NCBI GenBank assembly: GCA_964355975.1
Contig: CAYHFW010000001.1
Coordinates: forward strand, 62,001-126,000
Direction: 5' to 3'
Length of the DNA: 64,000 bases
From: F1-60-MAGs104 sp964355975
Lineage (GTDB): Bacteria; Planctomycetota; Phycisphaerae; Phycisphaerales; SM1A02
Position 1 is the first letter of the stretch. Every line of letters begins with the position of its first letter. The notes under the pieces are model-generated. The model worked only from the letters and a program-made list of their open reading frames with translations, made no database searches and had not been told where the DNA came from. A program made the position numbers and the translations under genes. Below, in pieces: positions 42,855 to 52,087 of this stretch.

Positions 42855-43607
42855 TCAGCGAGCCTGCGGTGTGCGCGAGGCAATCAGTACATCATTGAAC
42901 TCTGGACAGCCTTCGTCGTAGGTGCTGCGCTGATAGCGCGTCGTAAATCCAAGCGCGTTGAGCTGCTCGGCCATCGGGCCTGCGTACGGATGGCGGCGCG
43001 GGTGAGAGAGGTCGGCCGAGAATGCTGGATAAAGTCGAATTTCGCCGCGCGTCACCCGCGCGAGCTCGCCGACGGCGCGTCGGTGAAACGCGAGGTCGAA
43101 GTCGTCCGTCTCCATGATGCCACCATCAGCGATGGGGGCATAGCTCATCAAGAAGTGCGCGCAGAGTGTCACGTGAAAGGTCTGATCGGCAAACGGCAAC
43201 TTCGGAAGAGCCGCGCAGAGATAGCGACCATCAGCTTCTGGCGCTCCCGGGCCGAAGCGCGCAAAGTCATCGAGCAGCGCTTCAAGTGCAACCTGTTTGT
43301 CGCGGCCGTACTGCGCCGGATTTGCCCCTGCGTTTCCTGTGTTGCCCTCAGCAATCTTTGCCATGCACTCTGCGATATCTGCTTCGCCGCGCGCGCGAAT
43401 CTCGACGCTGCCGAGTCCGTAGAGAGGATCGCATCCGATCGCTTCAACCCCGGCGGCACGAGCATGCGAGACAAAACTGCAAGGACCCGATGGGCAATCA
43501 AGCACGCGCAGTCCGCGCAACTCGGCGATCTTGAAACCCCACATCTCTTCGTATTCGGCTGCAGTGCGACCAAAGAACGCAACGTGATTGAGTCGAACCA
43601 GTCCCAT
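42855..43607 (-). CDS. Class I SAM-dependent methyltransferase-like protein
   Basis: 250 residues. Motif I reads RVLDCPSGPCSFV (34-46), a variant of the usual D-x-G-C-G-x-G loop. An acidic strand-2 end, AIGCDPLY, and a motif IV-like region (TFHVTLCAHFLMSY) follow. A family-level assignment is reasonable; the substrate is unknown. Its upstream neighbour on the same strand is the rhodanese gene, 26 bp away. Confidence 0.7.
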   Translation of the reverse strand: MGLVRLNHVAFFGRTAAEYEEMWGFKIAELRGLRVLDCPSGPCSFVSHARAAGVEAIGCDPLYGLGSVEIRARGEADIAECMAKIAEGNTGNAGANPAQYGRDKQVALEALLDDFARFGPGAPEADGRYLCAALPKLPFADQTFHVTLCAHFLMSYAPIADGGIMETDDFDLAFHRRAVGELARVTRGEIRLYPAFSADLSHPRRHPYAGPMAEQLNALGFTTRYQRSTYDEGCPEFNDVLIASRTPQAR

Positions 43608-43633
43608 GCAGTGCAGGTTACTTCAGCAGTCAA

Positions 43634-44206
43634 TCACGAACAACATGATCCCTTGGCGCTGCACGTTCGATTCCACGGCATCAGGCCGATGATCGAAGCG
43701 AGTCCGCAGGTTCCAGAGAGTCCGGCAAAGGTCAGGCCAGCACCGAAAAACGCGGGAATCGCGACGAATGCGGGATGCACGAACCACGCAAGCGCTGAGC
43801 CCGCGAGAACTCCCAGACCAATCACCAACTGCACCTGCCGCATCACGCTGAACGAAGAGACGGAAGTGTTGGTGACGGTTGGCAGGTTCGCGCTCTTCCA
43901 TCCTTCGATGCCGCCAGCGAGCGAGAGCACAACGCGCCCAGTATCTGGGCCAGTCATGCGCAGCGCATCTTCGGCTCGCTTGCCACTCTTGCAGTGCACC
44001 ACGATGCGTTGTTGGCCAGTTGCGCCTTCAACAACTTGCGCCGCGTTGAATCGCGAGAGGGGAAGAAGTCGCGCCCCCGCGATTCGTTCGCGCGCGTGTT
44101 CATCGCCCTCGCGCACATCGACCAGGATGCACTCTCCAGTGCGCAGCCACTCCTGCACTTGTTGAGGGGTTGCGGTGATCGATGGGGTGGTTGTTTCAGT
44201 TGTCAT
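43634..44206 (-). CDS. Rhodanese domain protein with C-terminal membrane helices (YgaP-like)
   Basis: 190 residues. A single rhodanese domain carries the persulfide Cys in VVHCKSGKRA (C72). Two membrane helices follow (about 127-150 and 152-172), as in YgaP-type membrane sulfurtransferases with a DUF2892-like tail. The C-terminus has several Cys (NRTCSAKGSCCS). ATG 44206 follows GGGG. It is divergent from the 2-oxoacid decarboxylase, with a palindrome between them that is a candidate operator for a sulfide-sensing ArsR-type regulator. Confidence 0.83.
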   Translation of the reverse strand: MTTETTTPSITATPQQVQEWLRTGECILVDVREGDEHARERIAGARLLPLSRFNAAQVVEGATGQQRIVVHCKSGKRAEDALRMTGPDTGRVVLSLAGGIEGWKSANLPTVTNTSVSSFSVMRQVQLVIGLGVLAGSALAWFVHPAFVAIPAFFGAGLTFAGLSGTCGLASIIGLMPWNRTCSAKGSCCS

Positions 44207-44232
44207 CCCCGAACGATACACCGTCCACAATA

Positions 44233-44250
44233 TCGGATAGAAATATCCGA
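44233..44250. promoter_or_regulatory. Candidate operator palindrome between divergent genes
   Basis: TCGGATA-GAAA-TATCCGA is an exact 7-bp inverted repeat with a four-base centre. It lies between the start codons of the rhodanese gene (44206, leftward) and the decarboxylase gene (44271, rightward), where both promoters must lie. AT-rich dyads of this kind are typical for dimeric regulators; the cognate protein is not in the window. Confidence 0.5.
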
Positions 44251-44270
44251 AAATACGGTAGCCTCAACAG

Positions 44271-45929
44271 ATGCACCCCCAGCCGACCATGATCGATTAT
44301 TTGCTCGACGAACTCGCCAAGCGGGGGGTACGCAACGTCTTTGGAATCGCGGGTGACTACTCGTTTCCTATCTGCGACGCGATTTGCCTGCACCCAGAGT
44401 TGCGCTGGATCAGTTGCGCGAGCGAACTCGGTGCCGCGTACATGGCCGATGGCGCGGCGCGGGTTGGAGGTTTGTCGGCACTCTGCACGACATTCGGAGT
44501 CGGCGAACTCAGCGCGATCAACGGCACCGCTGGTTCGTTCGCTGAACGCGTTCCTGTGGTGCATCTCGTCGGAATGCCCTCGCAACGCACGCAAGACGCT
44601 CGATCAATCGTGCATCACACGCTTGGGGATGGCGACTTTCAACACTGGCACGAGATGGCGAAACGCGTCTCATGCGCGTCGGCAATTCTCACTCCAGCCA
44701 ACGCGCGCGCGTTGATTCCACGATTGCTCGATCAGGCGCTCGCCGAGAGCCGTCCCGTCTATTTTGGAATTGCAGCCGACGATGCCGCGAGCCCCATGCC
44801 ACCGGGCGTCGTGACCGCGCCAACCGCGCCACCGTGTGACAGCGAAGCCCTCGACGCTGCGGCCGACGCGATTCTCGAGAGAATCGAAGGCGCTCAAACT
44901 GCATGCATCTTTGTCTCGGCGTTGGTTGTGCGGCTTGGACTTCGTGACGCGGCACTTCGTTTCGTTGAGGCGAGCGGCCTTCCGTTCGCAGCAATGTGGA
45001 TGGACAAATCTGCGCTCGATGAGGCGCATCCACAATATTGCGGCATCTACTGCGGCAGCCTGACAAACGAACCACTGCGCGAGTTCGTCGAAGGATGCGA
45101 CCTCGTCATCAATCTCGGCGCGTTGCAGAGTGATCTCAATCTTGGTGCGTACACCGCGCGCCTCGACCGCCGCAGGTGTGTGACGATCGATCAATCGCAA
45201 GTGAGTGTTGGCGCCGCAACCTTTCATAATGTGCACTTCGCAGACCTATTGCGCGCGCTGACGAGTCGCGTGCGTCGTCGGGCCCTGTCGGCTCCGCCAA
45301 AGCCGACCGCCTGCGAGGCTGCAACGAATTCAGGCAGCGATGAAATCACAGCAGCCGATCTCTTCGCACGGCTCGAAGGCAGTTTTCGCGCGGGCGACAT
45401 GGTCTTTGTTGAAACTGGAACGGTCTCGATGGGAGTGATGCCCCTGCGAATGCCCGCTGGCGCAGATTGCCACGCGCAAGCACTCTGGGGATCGATCGGC
45501 TGGGCGACTCCAGCAGCAATCGGTGGGGCGCTCACATCGCCCGAGCGTCGCTGCGTGCTCATCACAGGCGAAGGAGCGTTGCAACTCACTGCGCCAGAAC
45601 TCGGCACCGCCGCGCGCTACGGAGCGAAGCCAATCGTGATTGTCGTGAACAACGATGGATATCTCACTGAGCGGCTGCTCTGCCGAAATCCAGACTTCGA
45701 ATACAACGATGTCGCTCGGTGGAACTACACGCAACTACCAGCGGTCTTTGGCTGCACAGACTGGATGGTTCGCCGAGCAACGACATGCGACGAACTCGAC
45801 GCAGCGCTTGCAGCGATCGACCAGGCAACGACTGGATGCCTCATCGAGATCATCACGCCGCGCATGGCGCTGCCTGCAGTTGGCCGAGTGCTTCGCACGA
45901 GACTCGAATCGCTCTATCAACGCGCGTGA
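44271..45929 (+). CDS. Thiamine-diphosphate-dependent 2-oxoacid decarboxylase (pyruvate/indolepyruvate type)
   Basis: 552 residues, the normal length. The cofactor-activating Glu is in ASELGAAYMADGAAR (E52), and the His pair of the decarboxylase subgroup is present in SIVHHTLGDGDF (115-116). The ThDP motif is GEGALQLTAPELG ... VVNNDGYLTE. The His pair and length point to pyruvate, indolepyruvate or phenylpyruvate decarboxylase rather than acetolactate synthase. The substrate is open. Its 3' end overlaps the convergent channel gene by 13 bp. ATG 44289 is an alternative start. Confidence 0.87.
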   Translation: MHPQPTMIDYLLDELAKRGVRNVFGIAGDYSFPICDAICLHPELRWISCASELGAAYMADGAARVGGLSALCTTFGVGELSAINGTAGSFAERVPVVHLVGMPSQRTQDARSIVHHTLGDGDFQHWHEMAKRVSCASAILTPANARALIPRLLDQALAESRPVYFGIAADDAASPMPPGVVTAPTAPPCDSEALDAAADAILERIEGAQTACIFVSALVVRLGLRDAALRFVEASGLPFAAMWMDKSALDEAHPQYCGIYCGSLTNEPLREFVEGCDLVINLGALQSDLNLGAYTARLDRRRCVTIDQSQVSVGAATFHNVHFADLLRALTSRVRRRALSAPPKPTACEAATNSGSDEITAADLFARLEGSFRAGDMVFVETGTVSMGVMPLRMPAGADCHAQALWGSIGWATPAAIGGALTSPERRCVLITGEGALQLTAPELGTAARYGAKPIVIVVNNDGYLTERLLCRNPDFEYNDVARWNYTQLPAVFGCTDWMVRRATTCDELDAALAAIDQATTGCLIEIITPRMALPAVGRVLRTRLESLYQRA

Positions 45930-46609
45930 GTTGGCTCGCTTGGCGACTTGACTTTGATGAGTTGCGTGATGAACGCGACCGTAATGAAAACCCCACAGAG
46001 CACTTCGAGCATTGCCGCCGACCGCGCCCAATTCGAATGTGGCGTGATGTCGCCATATCCGAGCGTTGAGATCGTTGTGACCGAGAAATACAGCGCGTCA
46101 TTCCAGAGCAGCACACGCGGCGCATTTGTCGAGGTGTAGGTAAACGCTCCAGGATCGATCGCAGAAATGTGTCGGTAGAGGCTCGCGAACATCATCGCGG
46201 CGAGCAGATAGATAACCAACCCTCCATAGACACGGTCATCGATGAGTGATGTGCTGCGAAAGAGTCGGTGCGAAAGCGCCCAGATTGCGTAGCCGTAGTA
46301 GGCCAGTGCAAGGATCCATGCGGGCCCCTTGGCGATCGCGACCTGATCAAAGTTGTAGTACACCCACGACCAAACGGTCATCAGGGCCACTGCCAAGACG
46401 AGCGGCAGTGCGCGCCGCCAACTTCCAATCGCCGCCACCGCGAGCATCGGAACGATTCCGACGACCAGTGGAAAGAGTTCGTTTGTGAGTCCGCCCTCTT
46501 GAACGAAGAGTGGATGCAGCGCGATCAAGCCAACCAGCGCAACGAGCAGCGGAAGCGTGCGGTTCTTGAGCCACTTCCATGGATCGGGCGGGATCAAGCG
46601 CGGGTTCAT
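45917..46609 (-). CDS. Potassium channel family protein (filter TLGYGD)
   Basis: 230 residues with about six hydrophobic helices. The pore loop SVTTISTLGYGDITPHS (176-192) carries the K+ selectivity filter, here TLGYGD instead of TVGYGD, and is followed by the inner helix ending FITQLIKV. There is no RCK/TrkA domain. It is a tandem paralogue of the gene at 46636-47352, the two being about 26 bp apart; pore and helix positions match residue for residue. Confidence 0.85.
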   Translation of the reverse strand: MNPRLIPPDPWKWLKNRTLPLLVALVGLIALHPLFVQEGGLTNELFPLVVGIVPMLAVAAIGSWRRALPLVLAVALMTVWSWVYYNFDQVAIAKGPAWILALAYYGYAIWALSHRLFRSTSLIDDRVYGGLVIYLLAAMMFASLYRHISAIDPGAFTYTSTNAPRVLLWNDALYFSVTTISTLGYGDITPHSNWARSAAMLEVLCGVFITVAFITQLIKVKSPSEPTHAR

Positions 46610-46635
46610 CGGTGCACACTACCGCGCAGCAGCGA

Positions 46636-47352
46636 TCATTGTTTTGGCTTGTCGGCCGGCTGGTCGCTTCCACCCAGTGTGAGGCGAACAGATGCTGCGA
46701 CGAGTTGCGCAACGAATCCGACGGTGATGAAGACCCCAAGCACGACTTCGAGAATCGTCGCGGTGCGCGCCCACGGTGCGCGCGGCACAATGTCGCCAAA
46801 CCCCAGAGTGGTTATGGTGCTGAACGAGAAGTAGAGCGCGTCATTCCAGTGAAAAGGAACGGTCGTTCCATCGGTCGTCTCGATGTACGCGTCTGGAATT
46901 GTGACTGAAATGTGGCGGTGCACGCTTGTGAACATCAGCGCGATGAGCAGATAGATCGCAAGTCCGCCGTAGATGCGGTCATCTTGCAGTGCAGCCTTGC
47001 GAAGCAGTTGGTGCGCAAGGGCAATGACCGCATAGGCGTAGTACGCCATGACGAGGTACGGGATTCCGCTGCGTGTGACCCCGTTCAAGTCGAAGTCGTA
47101 GCCAAGCCAGCACCATCCAATGATCGCAATCAGAATGATGAGTAGCGGCAGGGCGCGCATGAAACTGCCGATGGCGGCGACGCCAATCAACGGGACGGCG
47201 ACGAGCGCAAACGGAAAGAAATTTGCGGTCAACTCTCCACCGAGCACAAACAGTGGATGCAGCGCGATCATCGCGATGAGCGCAAGCAGCAGCGGAAGCG
47301 TTCGATTCTCAAGAAATCTCCACGGCGACGGAGGCGTAGGCAATCTGCGCAT
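46636..47352 (-). CDS. Potassium channel family protein (filter TLGFGD)
   Basis: 238 residues, paralogous to the downstream gene: both begin with the 'P-W-x-x-L-x-NRTLPLL' pattern and have 'ALHPLFV' and 'DDRxYGGL'. The pore filter is TLGFGD at the same residue numbers (182-187). Phe for Tyr in the filter changes gating or selectivity in some known channels. The two could co-assemble (inference). No regulatory RCK domain is present. Confidence 0.84.
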   Translation of the reverse strand: MRRLPTPPSPWRFLENRTLPLLLALIAMIALHPLFVLGGELTANFFPFALVAVPLIGVAAIGSFMRALPLLIILIAIIGWCWLGYDFDLNGVTRSGIPYLVMAYYAYAVIALAHQLLRKAALQDDRIYGGLAIYLLIALMFTSVHRHISVTIPDAYIETTDGTTVPFHWNDALYFSFSTITTLGFGDIVPRAPWARTATILEVVLGVFITVGFVAQLVAASVRLTLGGSDQPADKPKQ

Positions 47353-47396
47353 GACCGTGACGGTACATGCGGCGGCGCGCCGATGGCGCCGCGCGC

Positions 47397-49802
47397 CTAA
47401 TTGCCGCGCTTGCCGCGCCGACCTTGCTTGAAGCCCTTCTTGTGGCCGCGCTCGCCCTTTGGCGCGCCGCGTCCACCGACGAAGTCGCGGTTGCGCTTGC
47501 CGCGCACTTGCCCCTCTTCGCCGCCGGCCTTGCTGAGGTTCGACTGCCGAAGCGAACGGACGAGTTTGAGTTCCATCTGCCGCGTCGAGAGATTGATCTC
47601 TGCGATCGTCACTTCAACCGCATCGCCCACGCCGAGGCTCGCGCCACTGCGCGGCGATGTCATGCGACCAGTCGACGCGTTGCGCGTCCACTTGTCGCCG
47701 CCGCTCGCACCACCGATTTCGCGCAGGCGAATCATTCCATCGGCGAGAAAGCGATCGAGCATCACGAAGACGCCGCCACCACCTGGCGAGATGCCTGTAA
47801 TCACGCCGGTGAGCGTCTTGGTTAAGAAGTTGTCATACAAGAATTGCAGAATCAAGAACGATCGCAATTCGCGCTCTGCTTGCTCTGCGTTGACTTCAGT
47901 CTCGCTGCAATGCTCGCCGCAGGCAACGAGTGAATCTCCATCTTCAACGCGCGGATCATTACGCATCGCATCGAGCAATTCGCGCCGACGCTTTCCTCCA
48001 GGAGGCTCGCGCCCGTTCTGCGTGAGCTCGGTCCACACTTCGAGCATGCGATGAGTGACAAGATCTGGGTATCGACGAATCGGGCTCGTAAAGTGCAAGT
48101 AGTGCTCGCTCGCAAGGGCGAAGTGGCCCACGAGCGCGGGCGCATAGGTCGCCTTCGCCATCGAACGCAGAACGGCGAAGTGAATCGCGCGTTCGCTCTC
48201 GGTCCCGCGCACGCTGTCGAGCAACGCTTGCAGATCGCGTCGTGTCGGAGTCTCAGGCAATCGAATCTTCGCAGCGCGTGCGTACATGCGCAACTCTTCG
48301 ATGTCATGAAACGATGGCTCGGGATGGATTCGTCGCAGCGCAGGAATCGCCAGCGATGCGAAAAGTCTCGCTACGGCCTCGTTCGCCTCGACCATGAACA
48401 TCTCGATCAGTGTGTGCGTGAATGCGCTGTCTTCGGGCTCGACATCCTTCACACGACCGTCGTCCGCAAAGACAAGCTCAGACTCGGGCAGCGAGAGCAC
48501 GACCATCCCATCTTTGATGCGCCGCGCACGAAGAATCTTTGCGAGGTCGTTGCAGAGCCGCAACTCAGCGATGAGCGACTCATCGACCACGGTCTGTGTT
48601 TTGGCATGAGCACGCGCGCTCGCGATGTCGCCGTCGAGAATCGCCTGCGCCTCGAGATAGGTCATGCGCTTGCGCGACCGAATCACCGTCGATGCGTAGC
48701 GTTCGAAGAGCACTCGCCCGTTCTTGTCGAATGTGATCCACACACTCTTGGTGAATCGTGCAACGCCTTCTTGCAGCGAGCAGACACCATTCGAGAGTGT
48801 TTCAGGCAACATCGGGATGACCTTGCGAGGCAGATACGCGCTCGTGCCGCGTTCGCGTGCTTCAACATCGAGCGCGCTGCCGCGCGTCACGAAGTGCGCA
48901 ACGTCTGCGATGTGCACGCCGAGCACGAACTCCTGTCGCTCTTCATCGAACTGAATCGAGATCGCATCGTCGAAGTCGCGCGCATCGGGCGGATCAATCG
49001 TGAAGATCGATGTCGCGGTGAGATCTTCGCGGCCACTCCATGGTCCATCTCGCTGTGCTTCGAAAGCCCGCGCAGCGTCGGCGGCCTCGTCGAGCGCTTC
49101 CTGCGGAAAACTGTCGCGCAATTCGTAGGTCGCCATGACCGACTGCGTTTCAGCGTCGGGTTCGCCTGCGGCGCCGAGCCGCGATGTGATGACTCCTTCA
49201 GCGCGCGACCGCGCATCTGGAAAGCGTGTGATCTCGACGATGACTTTGTCGCCGACCTTCGCATCCTTCGCACCAGGATCGCGCACAACAATGGGCTCGG
49301 TCAGGTTGCGTCCGTCTGGCACGACGATCCATCCACGGCCTTCCATCTCGAGGCGGCCCGCAAATCGTGTCTGCCCACGCGCGATCACTTCAACGACGCG
49401 GCCAGTTGGGCGCGCATCGGGTGCGCGATCCCAGTCTTTTCCACGGCGAACGATTGCGACGCGCACGCGATCACCAGAGATCGCGCCGCCTGTGTCGCTC
49501 TCTGGGATGTACAGATCGCCCTCACGGCTCGGAATCTCGGGCACGACGAACCCGCTGCCGTTTCCGCGTGCGCTGATTCGAATTCGTCCGATCGTTTCAT
49601 CTTTGAAACGAGTGAGTCGAATGATGTCATCGTTGCTGATGTCGATGAAGTCTTCAGTCGCGAGCGCGTCGAGCGTCGCTCGAAACTCGCCAGTCTCATC
49701 TTCGAGAATGCGCATCTGTCGTTCGAGTTCACGGCCGCGCACAGGTTGATAGCCGTTGTGGCCGAGATGGTTGAGGATTTGTTTTCGGAATGCTTCGCTC
49801 AC
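47397..49802 (-). CDS. rnr: Ribonuclease R
   Basis: 801 residues. An N-terminal winged-helix domain and cold-shock domains precede the RNB nuclease core with catalytic Asp residues in IDPPDARDFDDA (269-280). HFTSPIRRYPDL lies further on. A C-terminal S1 domain (GVITGISPGGGGVFVML) and a very basic Gly/Arg/Lys tail follow. It is a processive 3'-5' exoribonuclease that degrades structured RNA. Its ATG overlaps the fmdB-like stop by 4 bp. Confidence 0.95.
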   Translation of the reverse strand: MSEAFRKQILNHLGHNGYQPVRGRELERQMRILEDETGEFRATLDALATEDFIDISNDDIIRLTRFKDETIGRIRISARGNGSGFVVPEIPSREGDLYIPESDTGGAISGDRVRVAIVRRGKDWDRAPDARPTGRVVEVIARGQTRFAGRLEMEGRGWIVVPDGRNLTEPIVVRDPGAKDAKVGDKVIVEITRFPDARSRAEGVITSRLGAAGEPDAETQSVMATYELRDSFPQEALDEAADAARAFEAQRDGPWSGREDLTATSIFTIDPPDARDFDDAISIQFDEERQEFVLGVHIADVAHFVTRGSALDVEARERGTSAYLPRKVIPMLPETLSNGVCSLQEGVARFTKSVWITFDKNGRVLFERYASTVIRSRKRMTYLEAQAILDGDIASARAHAKTQTVVDESLIAELRLCNDLAKILRARRIKDGMVVLSLPESELVFADDGRVKDVEPEDSAFTHTLIEMFMVEANEAVARLFASLAIPALRRIHPEPSFHDIEELRMYARAAKIRLPETPTRRDLQALLDSVRGTESERAIHFAVLRSMAKATYAPALVGHFALASEHYLHFTSPIRRYPDLVTHRMLEVWTELTQNGREPPGGKRRRELLDAMRNDPRVEDGDSLVACGEHCSETEVNAEQAERELRSFLILQFLYDNFLTKTLTGVITGISPGGGGVFVMLDRFLADGMIRLREIGGASGGDKWTRNASTGRMTSPRSGASLGVGDAVEVTIAEINLSTRQMELKLVRSLRQSNLSKAGGEEGQVRGKRNRDFVGGRGAPKGERGHKKGFKQGRRGKRGN

Positions 49803-50302
49803 TTGCGTTTGTTCTTTCGTGCCGGCTTTGATGTGCGGCTGGTCGGCTTGGCGCGTTGCGCTGCCGCCTGTTTGAGATTTCCGACCCCGCGACCTTCGCG
49901 GGCGGACTTCTTTTCTACTGTGTTGGGTCGTGTGGCAGCGGGGGCTTTGGATGGTTCTGCTGCCGGTGCAGATGGCGGCGTCGCCGCCGCGCTTGCTGCC
50001 GCGGGCTTGTCTGATGGCGATTTCTTCGAATCGGTGGCCGCAGCATCGGTCTTCGCCGCAGCAGGTGGTGTCTTCTGCGACTCTTTCTTCTCAGCCTCTT
50101 CTGCCTTTCGGTAGGCGTCGCTTCGATAATCAGTCTCGTAGAAACCCCCGCCCTTGAAAAGCACCGCCGCGCCGATGCTGATCTTTCGCTCGACGCGTTT
50201 GCGTTTGCACTTTGGACAGATCGTGACCGCAGCCGCTGTGATGGGCTGAAACTTTTCGAACTCGTGTCCGCATCCACGGCAGACATATTCATACGTTGGC
50301 AT
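49799..50302 (-). CDS. FmdB-type zinc-ribbon protein
   Basis: 167 residues. The N-terminus MPTYEYVCRGCGHEFE with C8/C11 and C29/C32 (ICPKC) is the small FmdB zinc ribbon, followed by the typical VLFKGGGFYETDY. An Ala/Lys/Ser/Pro-rich low-complexity tail extends the usual 80-110 residues. The function of the family is not firmly known; it is often next to chaperone or translation genes. ATG 50302 is clear from the conserved N-terminus. Confidence 0.82.
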   Translation of the reverse strand: MPTYEYVCRGCGHEFEKFQPITAAAVTICPKCKRKRVERKISIGAAVLFKGGGFYETDYRSDAYRKAEEAEKKESQKTPPAAAKTDAAATDSKKSPSDKPAAASAAATPPSAPAAEPSKAPAATRPNTVEKKSAREGRGVGNLKQAAAQRAKPTSRTSKPARKNKRK

Positions 50303-50307
50303 CGGAG

Positions 50308-50832
50308 TCAGTCTGGTTTGGGAGTCACGGCAACTTTTGCCGAGCGCAGCGGCACGTCGCCGAGGCGATAGCCAGCTTGCAGGCACTGCGCGATGTGACC
50401 TGGGGCGACCGAAGCAGCGGGCTGCTGCATGACCGCCTCGTGAATGTTCGGATTGAACTCATCACCGATCGCGGGAGCGATGCGCTCGATGCCACAGTGC
50501 GAGAGTCCCTTGAGAAGGTCGGCCCGCAAAAGTTCGACCGCATCGCCGAGTTTCTCAACCGAGAGCGCGCGCAAGTTGTGGCCGAGCGCAAGATCCATGT
50601 TCTCGAGCACTGGCACGATCGCGCGCGCAACGTGGGTGATGCCATGATCGTGCGCACGAGCCTCATTCTCGCGTGCACGCCGCTGAAAATTCTGAAAGTC
50701 GGCGAGCACGCGCAGATAGGCGTTGTGCTTCTCTTCGAGTTGCTTCTGCAGGTCGGCGATGATCGTCGCGTCGGTCGCGGGCACTTCGCCTTCGGTCTGC
50801 TCTGGCAGTGGATTGGTTGGTTCAGCCATCAT
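50308..50832 (-). CDS. grpE: Nucleotide exchange factor GrpE
   Basis: 174 residues. The long N-terminal helix (LQKQLEEKHNAYLRVLADFQNFQRRA) and the beta-wing region with NPNIHEAVMQQP and GYRLGDVPLRSAKVAV are typical of GrpE. It releases ADP from DnaK. It lies 12 bp after dnaJ. No dnaK is in the window. Met1 or Met2 may be the start. Confidence 0.94.
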   Translation of the reverse strand: MMAEPTNPLPEQTEGEVPATDATIIADLQKQLEEKHNAYLRVLADFQNFQRRARENEARAHDHGITHVARAIVPVLENMDLALGHNLRALSVEKLGDAVELLRADLLKGLSHCGIERIAPAIGDEFNPNIHEAVMQQPAASVAPGHIAQCLQAGYRLGDVPLRSAKVAVTPKPD

Positions 50833-50844
50833 GGGTCGCGCCTT

Positions 50845-51996
50845 TCAACTTCTCGAAATCCTATCTTTGAACTTCTTCCAAACGCCTTTGCCTGCGGGTC
50901 GCAGTTCTTCTTGCGGGTTGGACTGAGTCTTGGCGAACTGCTCGAGCAATTCGCGCTGTTCGGGCGTGAGCTTCTTGGGCACGTCGATGCAGACTCCAAT
51001 GCGAAGATCGCCGCGCACCTTGGGCGAGCGCAAGTGGGGTAGCCCCGCGCCTTCGATGACGAGCACTTCGCCGTGCTGAGTGCCGCGCGGAATCTCGAGC
51101 GTGTGCGATCCTTCAAGAGTTTCAACAGTGGTGGTGCCACCGAGCGCCGCAAGCGAGAAGCTGATGTCGCGCGTCGAAATCAAATCATCTTCAACGCGCT
51201 CGAAGACTTCATGTTCAGTGACCTCAATGACCACGTGCAAATCGCCGCGTGGTCCCTTGCCTGCAGGATCGGCCTCTGGAGGGGTCGGTTCACCCTCGCC
51301 CGAGACTCGAATCACTTGGCCATGTGAAATTCCTGCTGGAATCTTGACAGTGAGGTTGCGTCGCTTGGGAACGCGACCCGCACCACGGCACTCTTGGCAG
51401 AATTCAGTGATGACTTGGCCGCGTCCTCTGCAGTTGGGACAGGTCGTGACCATACGAAACATGCCTCCCAAGCCCGCTTGTGCGACTTGGCCGCTTCCAG
51501 CGCAGGTTGGGCATTTGATTGGCTTCGTTCCAGCCTTCGCGCCAGAACCCTCGCAGGTATTGCAGACGTCGCGGCGCGTGAACGGAACGTCGACATCCTT
51601 GCCGTTGAGCACATCGGTGAGTGAGATCTCGACGCTCGTCTCGAGGTCGTATCCGCGTGCGGGACCACGACGTCCGCCGCGCGATTGACCGCCACCTCCG
51701 AAGATGTCGTTGAAGATCGAGAAGATGTCATCGGGACGCATGCGCGAGAAGTCATGGCCAGGAGTCTGGCGCAGCCCCGCGTGCCCGTACTTGTCGTAGA
51801 GCGTCTTGCGTTCGGGGTCGCTCAACACCTCGTACGCCTCGGCGCAAATCTTGAATTCAGTCTCTGCCTTCGCATCACCCGGATTGCGATCGGGATGCCA
51901 CTTCATCGCCATGCGGCGGTAGGCGCGTTTGATTTCGTCGCCGTTGGCGGCGCGTTCGACCGAAAGGACTTCGTAGTAGTCGCGCTCGATGCTCAT
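50845..51996 (-). CDS. dnaJ: Chaperone DnaJ
   Basis: 383 residues. The J-domain holds HPD (34-36, KWHPDRNPG). A Gly/Arg-rich linker is followed by four zinc motifs of the form CxxCxGxG (CNTCEGSG, CPTCAGSG, CPNCRGRG, CQECRGAG), then the C-terminal substrate-binding domain with HTLEIPRGTQHGEV. It is a full type I DnaJ. ATG 51996 is set by the conserved N-terminus; no good Shine-Dalgarno is seen. A terminator-like hairpin lies just upstream. Confidence 0.95.
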   Translation of the reverse strand: MSIERDYYEVLSVERAANGDEIKRAYRRMAMKWHPDRNPGDAKAETEFKICAEAYEVLSDPERKTLYDKYGHAGLRQTPGHDFSRMRPDDIFSIFNDIFGGGGQSRGGRRGPARGYDLETSVEISLTDVLNGKDVDVPFTRRDVCNTCEGSGAKAGTKPIKCPTCAGSGQVAQAGLGGMFRMVTTCPNCRGRGQVITEFCQECRGAGRVPKRRNLTVKIPAGISHGQVIRVSGEGEPTPPEADPAGKGPRGDLHVVIEVTEHEVFERVEDDLISTRDISFSLAALGGTTTVETLEGSHTLEIPRGTQHGEVLVIEGAGLPHLRSPKVRGDLRIGVCIDVPKKLTPEQRELLEQFAKTQSNPQEELRPAGKGVWKKFKDRISRS

Positions 51997-52020
51997 TTGC
52001 AGTGCGTTTCTTGGTTTCTT

Positions 52021-52070
52021 GAAAAAGAAAAACGGAGGATCGGAGTACCAACTGGTGCTCCGATCCTCCG
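52021..52070 (-). terminator. Strong intrinsic terminator between groEL2 and dnaJ
   Basis: A 17-bp stem (arms 52033-52049 and 52054-52070, one G-T wobble, four-base loop) is followed on the minus strand by TTTTTCTTTTTC. It is 18 bp after the groEL2 stop and only about 25 bp before the dnaJ start. It should end most transcripts from the chaperonin genes, leaving dnaJ-grpE either to read-through or to an undetected promoter. Confidence 0.85.
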
Positions 52071-52087
52071 CTGTTGATGCAATTGAA

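Noticed and set aside
42495..44165. A 556-codon open frame on the plus strand
   Set aside because: It overlaps the hydrolase, methyltransferase and rhodanese genes, all of which have clear motifs, and its own translation is Arg/Ser-rich without a pattern.
48051..50114. A 687-codon open frame on the plus strand
   Set aside because: It is antisense to rnr and the fmdB-like gene, has an Arg/Asp/His/Cys-rich composition and no domain. It results from high GC codon use on the other strand.
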